Below are positions 1-7,555 of a stretch of 13,938 bases of DNA, one piece after another; positions within the stretch are counted from its first letter, which is position 1, and the number at the start of each line of letters is the position of its first letter. The position numbers and the translations under genes are program-made. Origin of the DNA: Clostridiales bacterium (lineage in GTDB: Bacteria; Bacillota; Clostridia; Oscillospirales; Oscillospiraceae); the NCBI GenBank assembly GCA_017577345.1, contig PITX01000011.1, positions 1 to 13,938 on the forward strand, in the 5' to 3' direction. Under the pieces are notes generated by a model. That model saw only the letters and a list, made by a program, of their open reading frames with translations. It was not told the origin of the DNA and made no database searches.

Positions 1-93
1 ATTTTTTCGACCGCTGCCACTCCTTTTTGCTCGCTGTTTCCGCCACTGGCGGCGCTCGCAAACGTCCTGTCTTCCGAACTTTTTGACAGCCTG

Positions 94-127
94 TCAGCGT
101 GTCGAAAAGGGTTTTTCGACACGCTGA
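94..127. repeat. Perfect 15-bp inverted repeat (hairpin) beyond the transporter gene
   Basis: Positions 94-108 are the exact reverse complement of 113-127, leaving a 4-base loop (gggt). The arm core is TCAGCGTGTCG followed by AAAA. The repeat directly abuts a second hairpin at 128-162, so the two form a tandem structure about 70 bases long downstream of the transporter on the minus strand. It may act as a transcript end or an RNA-stabilising element, or be part of a dispersed intergenic repeat. The pairing is seen directly; the role is not known. A shorter dyad, GACAG-C-CTGTC at 85-95, lies just beside it. I see no gene in positions 1-93. Confidence 0.6.
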
Positions 128-162
128 TGCACCCCATTTCCCACAAAAGGAAATGGGGTGCA
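128..162 (-). terminator. Probable terminator hairpin of the transporter gene
   Basis: Positions 128-141 pair perfectly with 149-162, giving a 14-bp stem with a 7-base loop and a G/C-rich core (CCCC/GGGG). It begins about 12 bases after the transporter stop codon. On the minus strand no U-run follows; a second hairpin (94-127) comes next. It is therefore not a textbook intrinsic terminator in that direction. On the plus strand the stem is followed by a moderately T-rich stretch, so it could also end a convergent transcript from the left. The structure is certain, the function inferred. Confidence 0.45.
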
Positions 163-173
163 TATTTCAGAAT

Positions 174-1991
174 CTATTTCACTTTCTCCTCTGCGTCAGC
201 CAAGAGCTTGAAGTAGCGGTCATGCGCCTGCTGATATTCTCGGTTGAAATCTTCGTTATGTCCCGCATGAAGCGTTGAAACATAGTCATGCACCTGATGC
301 TTCAGCTCCGGCTGTGTTCTTGCCACGGTCGCAACGCCGATATTGGAGCAGATATCTGAAATTCGCTCCACATCGGAAAGCATATTCAGGAACTCCGTAC
401 CGGTGAAGATGGAGCAGGTACCCTCGCGCAGACGGTCCAGATGATTGTCCTTCAGCGCATTGACCATATCATCCACGACCTCCTCCAACGGCTCAATGTG
501 TCTTGCAGCCGCTTCGTCACGCTTACGGAATGCCTGATCGCCGTAGTCCAGAATTCGATTGATCAGCTCGCGCACGACCTTCAGCTCCTCCAGTGCTTCC
601 GCAGAGAATGCTGTATTGCGTTCATGCAGTGCCGTACCGACCTCCGCGATGTTCATCGCATGGTCACCCAGACGCTCAAACTCCGTGACAACGGAGCAGT
701 AGTGATTCATAATTTCAATATGCAGCGGGTCGGAAATATGAGCGGAAAGCTGCACCAGATAATTGCTGACGCGGTCTTCCATGATGTCGATATCATCCTC
801 TGTCTCCTCAATGAGCCTGACCGTCTTCGCATCATATTTCGCGACCACATCAAAGGCGCGGTTAATATTGAGCTTTGCAAGCCGGAGCATTTCCGTCAGC
901 ACTTCATAGCTGCGTCCGAACGCAAGTGCCGGCGTGCTGAAAAATACCGGAGTGAGCGTGGAAAGCAGCTCGTCACGCCCCTGCACATTGCTCTGCTGCG
1001 GAATATCCTTAATGATCCTGCGGCTGAGCTTCTCATAGACGGGCAGCAGCGGAAACAGCAGAACTGCGCAGGATAGGTTGAAGACGGTGTTGGTATTCGC
1101 AATGCCGCCGGAGAAGATCGGCTGATCCCAGATGCTGTCAAGAAGACCTGTCTTGTGAATGACGATCACGCCCAGCAGAATGACCGCTGTTTCACTGAGA
1201 TTAAAAAGAATATTGACGATGCCGACACGCTTTGCTTCCGGTTTGGCACCGATATTGCAGACGATGGCAGTGGTAACACAGTCGCCGAGGTAAATACCGA
1301 CCAGAACCGCGTAGATCTCGTTAAAGTGCAGGAGACCCGAAGTGGAGAACGCCTGCAGGATACCGATCGTTGCAGAGGAGCTTTGCAGCATAAAGGACAC
1401 GGCAACGCCGATAAGATAGCCAAGCACGGGTGTTTCGCCCAGTCTGGAAAACAGGGAGTCGATCAGCCCCGTCTTGGTCAGAATACTGACCGCATCCGTC
1501 ATCGTCAGAAGTCCCATGAACAGGATACCGAAGCCGATGCTGATCCTGCCGATTTTATCCGAGCTCTTGGACTTGACGAACATGATCAGAACGATGCCGA
1601 AAATCAAAGCGATCGGTGCCAGCGAGGAGGGCTTGAAAATCTCCAGGATAGATGCACCGGAGGTGTTGAGATCCAGCAGACGGATGATCTGACCGGTCAC
1701 GGTCGTTCCGACATTGGCGCCGATGATGATACCCAGTGACTGCCGCAGGGTAATAATGCCCGCGCCAACAAGTCCCGATGTGATCACGATAGTAGCCGTG
1801 GAGGACTGAATGACTGCTGTTGAAACTACACCCAGCAAAAAAGCTTTGACCGGGTGATTTGTAAGCTTCTCCAATGCGCGTTTCAGTGTGCCGGATGAGC
1901 TTTCCTTCAGGCCGTCTCCCATCATTCGCATACCGTACAGGAACATGGCAAGTCCGCCGAGCAGGGTCAGAAAATTAAAAAACAACTTCAT
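174..1991 (-). CDS. Na+/phosphate cotransporter family protein with C-terminal PhoU-like domain
   Basis: This 605-residue protein resembles bacterial Na/Pi-cotransporter II family members (NptA/YjbB type). It should move phosphate across the cytoplasmic membrane with sodium. The N-terminal half is hydrophobic and contains the family's two inverted repeats, each with a QSS signature: QSST at about 62-65 and QSSS at about 203-206. Each is followed by a Gly-rich segment (GANVGTT at 91-97, GIYLGDCVTTA in the second repeat). From about residue 360 to the end the protein is soluble, helical and charged, as expected for a PhoU-like regulatory region. Length is usual for the two-domain form. It starts with ATG after AAAAGGA, with its own promoter (2041-2068), so it is a separate transcription unit from the capsule operon. 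Whether phosphate is the true substrate cannot be decided from sequence, since several family members are poorly characterised. Confidence 0.9.
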   Translation of the reverse strand: MKLFFNFLTLLGGLAMFLYGMRMMGDGLKESSSGTLKRALEKLTNHPVKAFLLGVVSTAVIQSSTATIVITSGLVGAGIITLRQSLGIIIGANVGTTVTGQIIRLLDLNTSGASILEIFKPSSLAPIALIFGIVLIMFVKSKSSDKIGRISIGFGILFMGLLTMTDAVSILTKTGLIDSLFSRLGETPVLGYLIGVAVSFMLQSSSATIGILQAFSTSGLLHFNEIYAVLVGIYLGDCVTTAIVCNIGAKPEAKRVGIVNILFNLSETAVILLGVIVIHKTGLLDSIWDQPIFSGGIANTNTVFNLSCAVLLFPLLPVYEKLSRRIIKDIPQQSNVQGRDELLSTLTPVFFSTPALAFGRSYEVLTEMLRLAKLNINRAFDVVAKYDAKTVRLIEETEDDIDIMEDRVSNYLVQLSAHISDPLHIEIMNHYCSVVTEFERLGDHAMNIAEVGTALHERNTAFSAEALEELKVVRELINRILDYGDQAFRKRDEAAARHIEPLEEVVDDMVNALKDNHLDRLREGTCSIFTGTEFLNMLSDVERISDICSNIGVATVARTQPELKHQVHDYVSTLHAGHNEDFNREYQQAHDRYFKLLADAEEKVK

Positions 1992-2040
1992 TCCTTTTAC
2001 CTATTATCTATCTTTCTGCTGCTATTCGCAAGCAATTACT

Positions 2041-2068
2041 ATATTAGCAGATATTTCCGTACAGTCAA
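2041..2068 (-). promoter_or_regulatory. Sigma-A-type promoter with extended -10 for the phosphate transporter gene
   Basis: Read on the minus strand, TTGACT (2068-2063) is separated by 16 bases from TAATAT (2046-2041). The -10 is preceded by TGC, which makes an extended -10 element. Initiation about 7 bases downstream would leave a leader of roughly 40 bases before the ATG at 1991. It is the only plausible promoter in the gap between the capsule terminator and the transporter. I could not identify a Pho-box-like repeat near it with confidence. Confidence 0.65.
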
Positions 2069-2091
2069 ACATTATTTCTCGGTAATGCGAC

Positions 2092-2135
2092 AAAAATCAC
2101 CTCTGTGCAGAGCATCGCCTGCACAGAGGTGATTT
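2092..2135 (-). terminator. Strong intrinsic terminator ending the capsule operon
   Basis: Positions 2094-2110 pair with 2119-2135 without mismatch, giving a 17-bp stem and an 8-base loop. On the minus strand the descending arm runs into five T residues (complement of 2092-2096), the classic intrinsic terminator layout. It starts 7 bases after the deacetylase stop codon. The plus-strand orientation has only three T residues after the stem, so it mainly serves the capsule operon. Confidence 0.9.
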
Positions 2136-2142
2136 CATATGT

Positions 2143-3750
2143 TTACACGATCGACGGTACGGTCTCCGGCCTTGCTTTGTCCCAGATCTCGTCCACATTG
2201 AACAGATCGTCCAGCAGCTCCGGTCCCCAGAACATACGGTAACCGTCGATGTTTCTGCGTCCCTGACGGACATAGTCATCGTGGATCTGTACCCAGTAAG
2301 GTGTGGAGCCGTCCACATTGCAGAAGAAGCGATAGCCCGCCTGATACATAGCTTCGTACTTCGCACCCTCGTAGGCTTCGATACCGGCAATATCGCTGCC
2401 GTACGGATAGATGAAAATATCAGAATCGCCGACGATCGGCTGTACCTGATCCTCCCACTTCTGTACATCGGCGCAAATGTCCTCGGCACTGTTATAGCCG
2501 TAGCCGAAATGTGCGTAACTGTGGCAGGCGATCTCCCAGCCATGTTCCTTCAGGCATTTGGTTACCTCTCTTGCCTTCTGCACTTCCTCATTGTACGCTT
2601 TCTCTCCGAGGATATCCTTCCACTGCGGATGCGTCTTATAGCCGAAAACACCCTCGTAGCCGGTCAGTGCCAGAATGCCTCTTGCACCGCGGTAGGAGAA
2701 GTCCGGGTGTTTCTGCACGAAGCTCTCCAGAATCGGTGCCATATCATAGTCGCCCTGCAGCTTCTGATTGTCCGCGGTGATGTATTCGCAGGTCGGATAG
2801 CCGTCCGCGCCGATGACGATGCGGTTGGCAAAGCCGTCACCCAAGGCATCCGGCTCACGGTCTCCGTCGCCGTCTACCATGTACTCATAGAAATTCACAT
2901 CGTCCTGCGATATCACGATTGGCTGTTTGCCGGGCGGAAGATAAATATCGCCCTGCTTGTAAACCTCTTTGCCCGTCTCATCCTTTTCGACCTTGACAAT
3001 ATCGTGGATGCGAACAAGAACAAAGTCGCGTTTATAGAGCTCTTCCAAAATGCGGTTAAACTCCGTTACGGTCGCCATGTACTGATTGTAGCCGGTTTCC
3101 TTATCGTCACCGTCAAAAGCGCGGTCGGTATCCACGATGAGGCTGTGGAAGAAAATATGCGTGATCTGCGTGGTATCCTCGTAGCGCACAAGCTTTGCCT
3201 GCTCGGCAAGATAGCGGTCGTTGGCGGAGGAAAGCTCCGACTGTGCCTGCCAGTCCGCACCGTATTCTTTCAGAATGGCGATGGCAGCATCATAGTCATA
3301 GCCCGCTGCAACAAAATCCGCTCTGTTCAGAATATCCGCAATGCGTTCCTCCCGAGGCAGGGTCTCCTCCGTTGCCTCCGTCATCTCAACGGCTTTGTCC
3401 GGCTCATCCGAGCCGCCGACTGCGTTGACGATCAGACAGATCAGCCCGATCAGAAGCGCAAGAATCAGAACTGCACCACCGATGACGATAGCCCAGCCGC
3501 GCAAGTTGACCCGGCTTTTCTTCTTTCTGTTCGCATTCGTCGCTCTCGGCGCACGCTGCGGATGCTCCGGCTGTTCGGGCATCGGTTGATACTCCGGCTG
3601 AACCGGCACCTGCGGAATGACACGCTCGGGCTCCTGCGGAAGCGCACGCCCCTGCTCCTTCTCCCAACGCTCCTGCAGGATTTTCTCTACATCCCATTCC
3701 TCATCAAAATCAAAGGCTTTTCTGTTTTCGTTATTTCTGTTCTGTTCCAT
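2143..3750 (-). CDS. Membrane-anchored polysaccharide deacetylase (NodB/CE4-like)
   Basis: This 535-residue protein should hydrolyse N- or O-acetyl groups on an extracytoplasmic glycan. Residues 1-80 are hydrophilic, Pro/Glu-rich and end in a basic patch (RKKK at 75-78). One membrane helix follows at about 86-110, so the rest faces outward (N-in, C-out). NodB-type motifs are visible: SQDD (281-284) with the metal/catalytic Asp pair, HSYAH (410-414) with two metal-binding His, and IYPYG (447-451). The RQGRRNIDGYRM stretch near 496-507 is, from memory, typical of a clostridial deacetylase family. About 125 residues separate motifs 1 and 2, longer than in classical NodB, and include an Asp-rich loop (293-305). 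The gene is last in the capsule operon, 29 bp after the acyltransferase-like gene, with only a weak GA-rich ribosome site. The substrate may be the capsule itself or peptidoglycan. Confidence 0.85.
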   Translation of the reverse strand: MEQNRNNENRKAFDFDEEWDVEKILQERWEKEQGRALPQEPERVIPQVPVQPEYQPMPEQPEHPQRAPRATNANRKKKSRVNLRGWAIVIGGAVLILALLIGLICLIVNAVGGSDEPDKAVEMTEATEETLPREERIADILNRADFVAAGYDYDAAIAILKEYGADWQAQSELSSANDRYLAEQAKLVRYEDTTQITHIFFHSLIVDTDRAFDGDDKETGYNQYMATVTEFNRILEELYKRDFVLVRIHDIVKVEKDETGKEVYKQGDIYLPPGKQPIVISQDDVNFYEYMVDGDGDREPDALGDGFANRIVIGADGYPTCEYITADNQKLQGDYDMAPILESFVQKHPDFSYRGARGILALTGYEGVFGYKTHPQWKDILGEKAYNEEVQKAREVTKCLKEHGWEIACHSYAHFGYGYNSAEDICADVQKWEDQVQPIVGDSDIFIYPYGSDIAGIEAYEGAKYEAMYQAGYRFFCNVDGSTPYWVQIHDDYVRQGRRNIDGYRMFWGPELLDDLFNVDEIWDKARPETVPSIV

Positions 3751-3779
3751 TTGTTTTCTCTCTTTCGCCTTTGCTGCAA

Positions 3780-5252
3780 TCAGTCAATATCCATGACGAC
3801 TTCCTCCGGCGGATCATCCAGCACCTCCGGATTGCGCAGGAGCTTGTTAAAATACTTCAGGACCGTCGCATAGTAGAAGCCGTCTACCGTTCTTTCGTCG
3901 CAGTTCATCACATAATCCACATAGCGTCTGGTGACAACATTTCCGTCCGCGTCGATCTCCTGCTTGCGGTACTTTCTGCCGAATGCGATAAATACGGGCA
4001 GATTGCCGAAGTCATACAGGTGATGGATGATCGGTGGGATCCCCAGAGAACCCATGGAGGTAAAGATCACGGATGCGTGGAACGGGCTGACCTCAAGCAA
4101 TGCCTTCGGTATCTTTCCAAAATAGTCCATGGCCTTCAGCACCCAGACCACAAATTTCAGCAGCAGTCCGGGCAGGCTTGCCAGTGCGCCGGCGACCGCA
4201 TCAAAGCTGCTGTCAAGCGGTGTATTCTTGACTTCCTCATAGACCTTGTTAAATTTTTCGTATACTTCCTTTGCCGTATCCGTCTGCGTCAGATGGAGCT
4301 TGATCATCGTCTCATCGCCATCCGTACGCATATCCTTCTTCATTGCCATGGTAAACTGGATGTCCTCATCGCGCTGATAGACACGCTGACCGGAAAGGAA
4401 ACGGTTGCAGCCGGGATATTTTGCAATGCAGCGCACATAGGCGGCAAGGATGACATGGGTAATACCGAAGTTTTCCATGCCGGCGGCGCGTTTTCTGTGA
4501 ATATAGCGTTCGATATTGGTAATCTCGATCTTATCCCGAACAGAATTGGATGCACCGTTTCGGTTCGGCATGATATAATTTGCCACCACAGACATTCCGT
4601 CGATCGAGCGGAGCCTGCGTCCGTCGCTGCGATCGCCCCAGGTCGGATGATATTTTCCGTCCGTAAACCGGCGCATGGCAAGCGATGCAACAAACAGTGC
4701 GCCGACCAACAGGACATTGGCAAGCTTGTTCAGCACATCGTAGGTTTCCAGCACAGAGCGCGACATAAAGAAATCATAGGTCAGTACCGCAAACGGCAGC
4801 AGCGTAATGATCTGCAGCAGCGGCAGACGCTTAAAATGCCCCGTCATAAAGAAACGGTAGAGCAGGTAAAACGCCAGATAGACCAACCAGCAGACGATCA
4901 CATAACGCTTGAAGCCGAACAGTGCGTAGCCGCCGCCCAAAGCATCTGCGGCAGTAGGTTCTGCGGTGAGCTGCAAGTGCCAGTCCAACGCGATCTGCCC
5001 AAAGTAGACACATGCCCAGAATACCGGTTTGGTCGAGCGGTACAGCTCCTTAGTCCCACGCACGGCAAGGACAAAAGCAAAGCCGAGTGCCGTCCAGATC
5101 GGCAAAATCTTCTGAAAACAGAAATTCACCGCAGAAAGCTTCAGTCCAAAGCAAAGCGCAAGGATCTGTAATGCGGCAGAGCCGACTGCCAACAGTACGG
5201 CAAACCATGTCAGAGGATTTTTCCTGCTGACATAATAACGCGGACTTTTCAT
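3780..5252 (-). CDS. Six-helix membrane protein fused to a CAT/E2-like acyltransferase domain lacking the catalytic His
   Basis: This is a 490-residue protein. Residues 1-195 contain about six hydrophobic helices (roughly 14-36, 46-65, 77-93, 117-135, 144-162, 174-193). Basic residues lie at the N-terminus, in loops 2 and 4 and after helix 6, predicting N-in/C-in topology and a cytosolic C-terminal domain. Residues about 211-475 resemble the catalytic domain of 2-oxoacid dehydrogenase E2/chloramphenicol acetyltransferase: RRLRSIDGM near the start, TSMGSLGIPPI at 398-408, and CDERTVDGFYYA at 451-462. The last matches the E2 motif DHRxxDG, except that Glu453 replaces the catalytic His, while Asp457 and Gly458 are kept. 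A hydrophobic stretch (about 359-374) interrupts the domain. No lipoyl domain is present and no dehydrogenase genes are nearby, so a metabolic E2 role is unlikely. The ATG follows GGAGG by 5 bases and abuts the capG stop. Acylation of the polysaccharide is inferred from context; the fold assignment is by motif only. Confidence 0.7.
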   Translation of the reverse strand: MKSPRYYVSRKNPLTWFAVLLAVGSAALQILALCFGLKLSAVNFCFQKILPIWTALGFAFVLAVRGTKELYRSTKPVFWACVYFGQIALDWHLQLTAEPTAADALGGGYALFGFKRYVIVCWLVYLAFYLLYRFFMTGHFKRLPLLQIITLLPFAVLTYDFFMSRSVLETYDVLNKLANVLLVGALFVASLAMRRFTDGKYHPTWGDRSDGRRLRSIDGMSVVANYIMPNRNGASNSVRDKIEITNIERYIHRKRAAGMENFGITHVILAAYVRCIAKYPGCNRFLSGQRVYQRDEDIQFTMAMKKDMRTDGDETMIKLHLTQTDTAKEVYEKFNKVYEEVKNTPLDSSFDAVAGALASLPGLLLKFVVWVLKAMDYFGKIPKALLEVSPFHASVIFTSMGSLGIPPIIHHLYDFGNLPVFIAFGRKYRKQEIDADGNVVTRRYVDYVMNCDERTVDGFYYATVLKYFNKLLRNPEVLDDPPEEVVMDID

Positions 5253-6407
5253 TTATACCTCCGTTTCTTTTTTTCGCCAGACCATCCGGTTGACAATGCC
5301 CGTGTAGGACTGGATCAGCTTTACGACCTTGGTGGAAACATTCAGGTCGGTATAATCCGGCGTTGGGATACCGAAATCGCCGTTTTCATTCAGTGCAACT
5401 GCGGTTTCCACCGCCTGCAGGACCTGATCGGTCGTAATGCCCGCAAGGACGAAATTGCCCTTGTCCATTGCTTCCGGACGCTCGGTGCTTGTCCGGATGC
5501 AGACCGCCGGGAACGGCTTCCCTTCAGACAGGAAGAAGCTGGATTCCTCCGGCAGCGTGCCGCTGTCGGATACAACGGCAAATGCATTCATCTGCAGGTG
5601 ATTGTAATCGTGGAAGCCGAGCGGTTTGTTTTGCCTGACGCGCGGGTCAAACACAAAATTGCGCTGCGCGATATATTTTGCGCTGCGCGGATGGCAAGAA
5701 TACAGGATCGGCATATCATACCGCTGTGCCAGCGCATTGACCGCATTCATCAGGGAGAAGAAATTCTCCTCGGTGTCGATATTTTCCTCGCGGTGTGCAG
5801 AAAGGAGGATGTACTTTCCCTTTTCCAGCCCCAGACGCTCCAACACATCCGATGCTTCGATCTTTGGGAGATTTTCTTTCAGCACCTCCGCCATCGGAGA
5901 ACCCGTCACATAGGTGCGCTCTTTTGCCGTACCTTCCGCATTCAGATACCTGCGGGCGTGCTCGGAATAGCAGAGGTTGACATCGGAGATATGATCGACA
6001 ATTCTGCGATTGGTCTCCTCCGGCAGACATTCGTCAAAGCAGCGGTTGCCTGCTTCCATGTGGAAGATCGGAATATGCAGCCGCTTGGCGGAGATCGCGG
6101 ACAGACACGAATTGGTATCCCCGAGGATCAGCAGCGCATCCGGCTTCTTTTCAACCATCAGCGCATAGGACTTTGCGATGATGTTGCCGATCGTCTCGCC
6201 CAGATCCTTCCCCACCGCATCCAGATAGAAATCCGGTGCGCGAAGTCCAAGGCCCTCAAAGAAGACTTGGTTTAATTCATAATCGTAGTTCTGACCGGTA
6301 TGAACAAGAATCTGGTCAAAATATATGTCGCATTTTTTGATCACTGCAGACAGGCGGATGATTTCCGGGCGCGTGCCGATGATCGTCATCAGTTTCAGTT
6401 TTCCCAT
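5253..6407 (-). CDS. capG: UDP-N-acetylglucosamine 2-epimerase-type enzyme, CapG (last step to UDP-L-FucNAc)
   Basis: This 384-residue cytosolic enzyme belongs to the non-hydrolysing UDP-HexNAc 2-epimerase family (WecB/CapG/WbjD). Next to CapE and CapF it should epimerise UDP-2-acetamido-2,6-dideoxy-L-talose at C2, yielding UDP-L-FucNAc. Visible signatures are IIGTRPEIIR at the N-terminus, GDTNS (96-100), HMEAGNR (116-122), Glu130/Glu131 in LPEETNRRIVDH, and SAHREEN (203-209), which together cover the acid, base and His positions of the family. The usual WecB GDTxT reads GDTNS here. The ATG at 6407 is chosen because GGAGG lies 6 bases upstream and the protein then begins just before the Rossmann-type strand. 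A 17-residue in-frame extension upstream is inside capF and is rejected. Only 1 bp separates it from the capF stop. If CapF lacked epimerase activity, the product could instead be another 2-acetamido-6-deoxy-L-sugar. Confidence 0.88.
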   Translation of the reverse strand: MGKLKLMTIIGTRPEIIRLSAVIKKCDIYFDQILVHTGQNYDYELNQVFFEGLGLRAPDFYLDAVGKDLGETIGNIIAKSYALMVEKKPDALLILGDTNSCLSAISAKRLHIPIFHMEAGNRCFDECLPEETNRRIVDHISDVNLCYSEHARRYLNAEGTAKERTYVTGSPMAEVLKENLPKIEASDVLERLGLEKGKYILLSAHREENIDTEENFFSLMNAVNALAQRYDMPILYSCHPRSAKYIAQRNFVFDPRVRQNKPLGFHDYNHLQMNAFAVVSDSGTLPEESSFFLSEGKPFPAVCIRTSTERPEAMDKGNFVLAGITTDQVLQAVETAVALNENGDFGIPTPDYTDLNVSTKVVKLIQSYTGIVNRMVWRKKETEV

Positions 6408-6408
6408 C

Positions 6409-7551
6409 TCATACCTCCAGCAAATAGGTGTCCGGTTTTTCCGGATCAAAGCACTCACTCGCCCACATGAATGTCACCATATCTGTGTCGCCTAAGTTTT
6501 CAATATTGTGCGTGTATCCCGTCGGAATATCCACAACCTCCGGTTTTTCTCCGCTGACATGGTATTCGATGATCTCCTCCCTGTCGATTTTCCGGAAACG
6601 GATCACACCCTGCCCGCTTACAACAAGGAATTTCTCATTTTTCGTATGGTGCCAGTGGTTTCCCTTCGTAATGCCGGGTTTGGAAATATTCACGCTGAAC
6701 TGTCCGCGGTCTGCTGTCCGCAAAATCTCCGTGAAGCTGCCCCGCTCATCCGTATGTCGGACGAGGGGATAGGAAAATTCCCGCTCCGGTAAATAGGAAA
6801 GATAGGTCGCATAGAGCTTCGCCGTAAATGGGTCTGACAGATCGGGGACGCTGAGATCGCTCCGGGTCGCACGAAAACCGAGAATCAAGTCTGCAAGCCG
6901 CCCGACGGTCGCTTTGTAGCAAATGGGAACGCAGCAGAAAGCACCGTCACGGTGCTCCTTCCCCTGCAGCGCACCGATCAGTTCTGCCACAACATCGTCA
7001 ACATAAGCAAAGGAAAACTCTGCGCTCGGATCATTGATCTGAATGGAAAGCCCGTTTGCAACATGATGGCAGAAGGTGGCGATCACGGAATTGTAATTCG
7101 GTCTGCACCACTTGCCGAACAGATTCGGGAAGCGATAAATCAGCGTCTTGGCACCGGTGCGTGCACTGTACTCGCGCATCAGCTTCTCCCCTGCCAGCTT
7201 ACTTTTTCCGTAGGGGTTGTCCAATCCTGCCTGCACAGAGGAACTGATCATGATCGGGCAGTTGTTTCCATGCCTCTCCAGATGCTTCAGCAGCGTATCG
7301 GTAAAGCCGAAATTCCCCTCCATGAATTCGGAGATTTCCTTCGGGCGGTTCACGCCTGCAAGATGAAAAACAAAATCACAGTCGCGGCACCATGCCTCCA
7401 GACACTCCGGCGCGGTATCAATATCAAATTCATATACTGTAATATCCGTGGGAATACCAAAAGAGCGATCCTTCCCCGCGGCAATATTCCGCAGAGTCGT
7501 GCAAAGGTTCTTCCCGACAAAGCCCTTTGCTCCGGTCACGAGTATGTTCAT
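6409..7551 (-). CDS. capF: Bifunctional UDP-sugar epimerase/reductase CapF (SDR plus cupin)
   Basis: This 380-residue two-domain enzyme is close to the S. aureus CapF length. The N-terminal short-chain dehydrogenase has GAKGFVG (7-13) for NAD(P) binding, the Ser triplet at 103-105 and YGKSK (114-118) with the catalytic Tyr and Lys. The C-terminal 110 residues are a cupin: GNHWHHTKNEKF (297-308) and PTGYTHNIEN (343-352) carry the likely zinc-binding His and Glu residues. In the known pathway the cupin domain epimerises C3 of the CapE product and the SDR domain reduces C4, giving UDP-2-acetamido-2,6-dideoxy-L-talose. The start at 7551 is set by AAGGAG 7 bases upstream and by the GxxGxxG motif beginning at residue 7. 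The longer in-frame start overlaps the previous gene. Four bases separate it from the nucleotidyltransferase stop, and the next gene, capG, is one base downstream. Confidence 0.9.
   Translation of the reverse strand: MNILVTGAKGFVGKNLCTTLRNIAAGKDRSFGIPTDITVYEFDIDTAPECLEAWCRDCDFVFHLAGVNRPKEISEFMEGNFGFTDTLLKHLERHGNNCPIMISSSVQAGLDNPYGKSKLAGEKLMREYSARTGAKTLIYRFPNLFGKWCRPNYNSVIATFCHHVANGLSIQINDPSAEFSFAYVDDVVAELIGALQGKEHRDGAFCCVPICYKATVGRLADLILGFRATRSDLSVPDLSDPFTAKLYATYLSYLPEREFSYPLVRHTDERGSFTEILRTADRGQFSVNISKPGITKGNHWHHTKNEKFLVVSGQGVIRFRKIDREEIIEYHVSGEKPEVVDIPTGYTHNIENLGDTDMVTFMWASECFDPEKPDTYLLEV
6414..6418 (-). promoter_or_regulatory. Ribosome binding site of capG
   Basis: GGAGG on the minus strand lies within the last codons of capF, 6 bases before the ATG at 6407. 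This decides the capG start over the longer in-frame ORF and implies translational coupling with capF. Confidence 0.8.
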
Positions 7552-7555
7552 GCAC

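Noticed and set aside
40..52. Palindrome CCGCCA-C-TGGCGG as a terminator or operator
   Set aside because: The one-base centre cannot form a stable hairpin loop, and nothing nearby suggests a regulated promoter, so it may be chance.
2281..3873. 530-codon open frame on the plus strand, opposite the deacetylase gene and part of the acyltransferase-like gene
   Set aside because: It is antisense to a gene with clear NodB motifs, shows no recognisable domain, and its composition is that of a complement frame.
3771..5171. 466-codon open frame on the plus strand opposite the acyltransferase-like gene
   Set aside because: The minus-strand frame has membrane helices, an E2-like motif, a GGAGG site and operon spacing. 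The plus-strand frame has none of these and is His/Asp/Arg-rich, as shadow frames are.
3780..5252. Metabolic 2-oxoacid dehydrogenase E2 subunit
   Set aside because: There is no lipoyl or peripheral-subunit-binding domain, the catalytic His is absent, membrane helices occupy the N-terminus, and no E1 or E3 genes are nearby.
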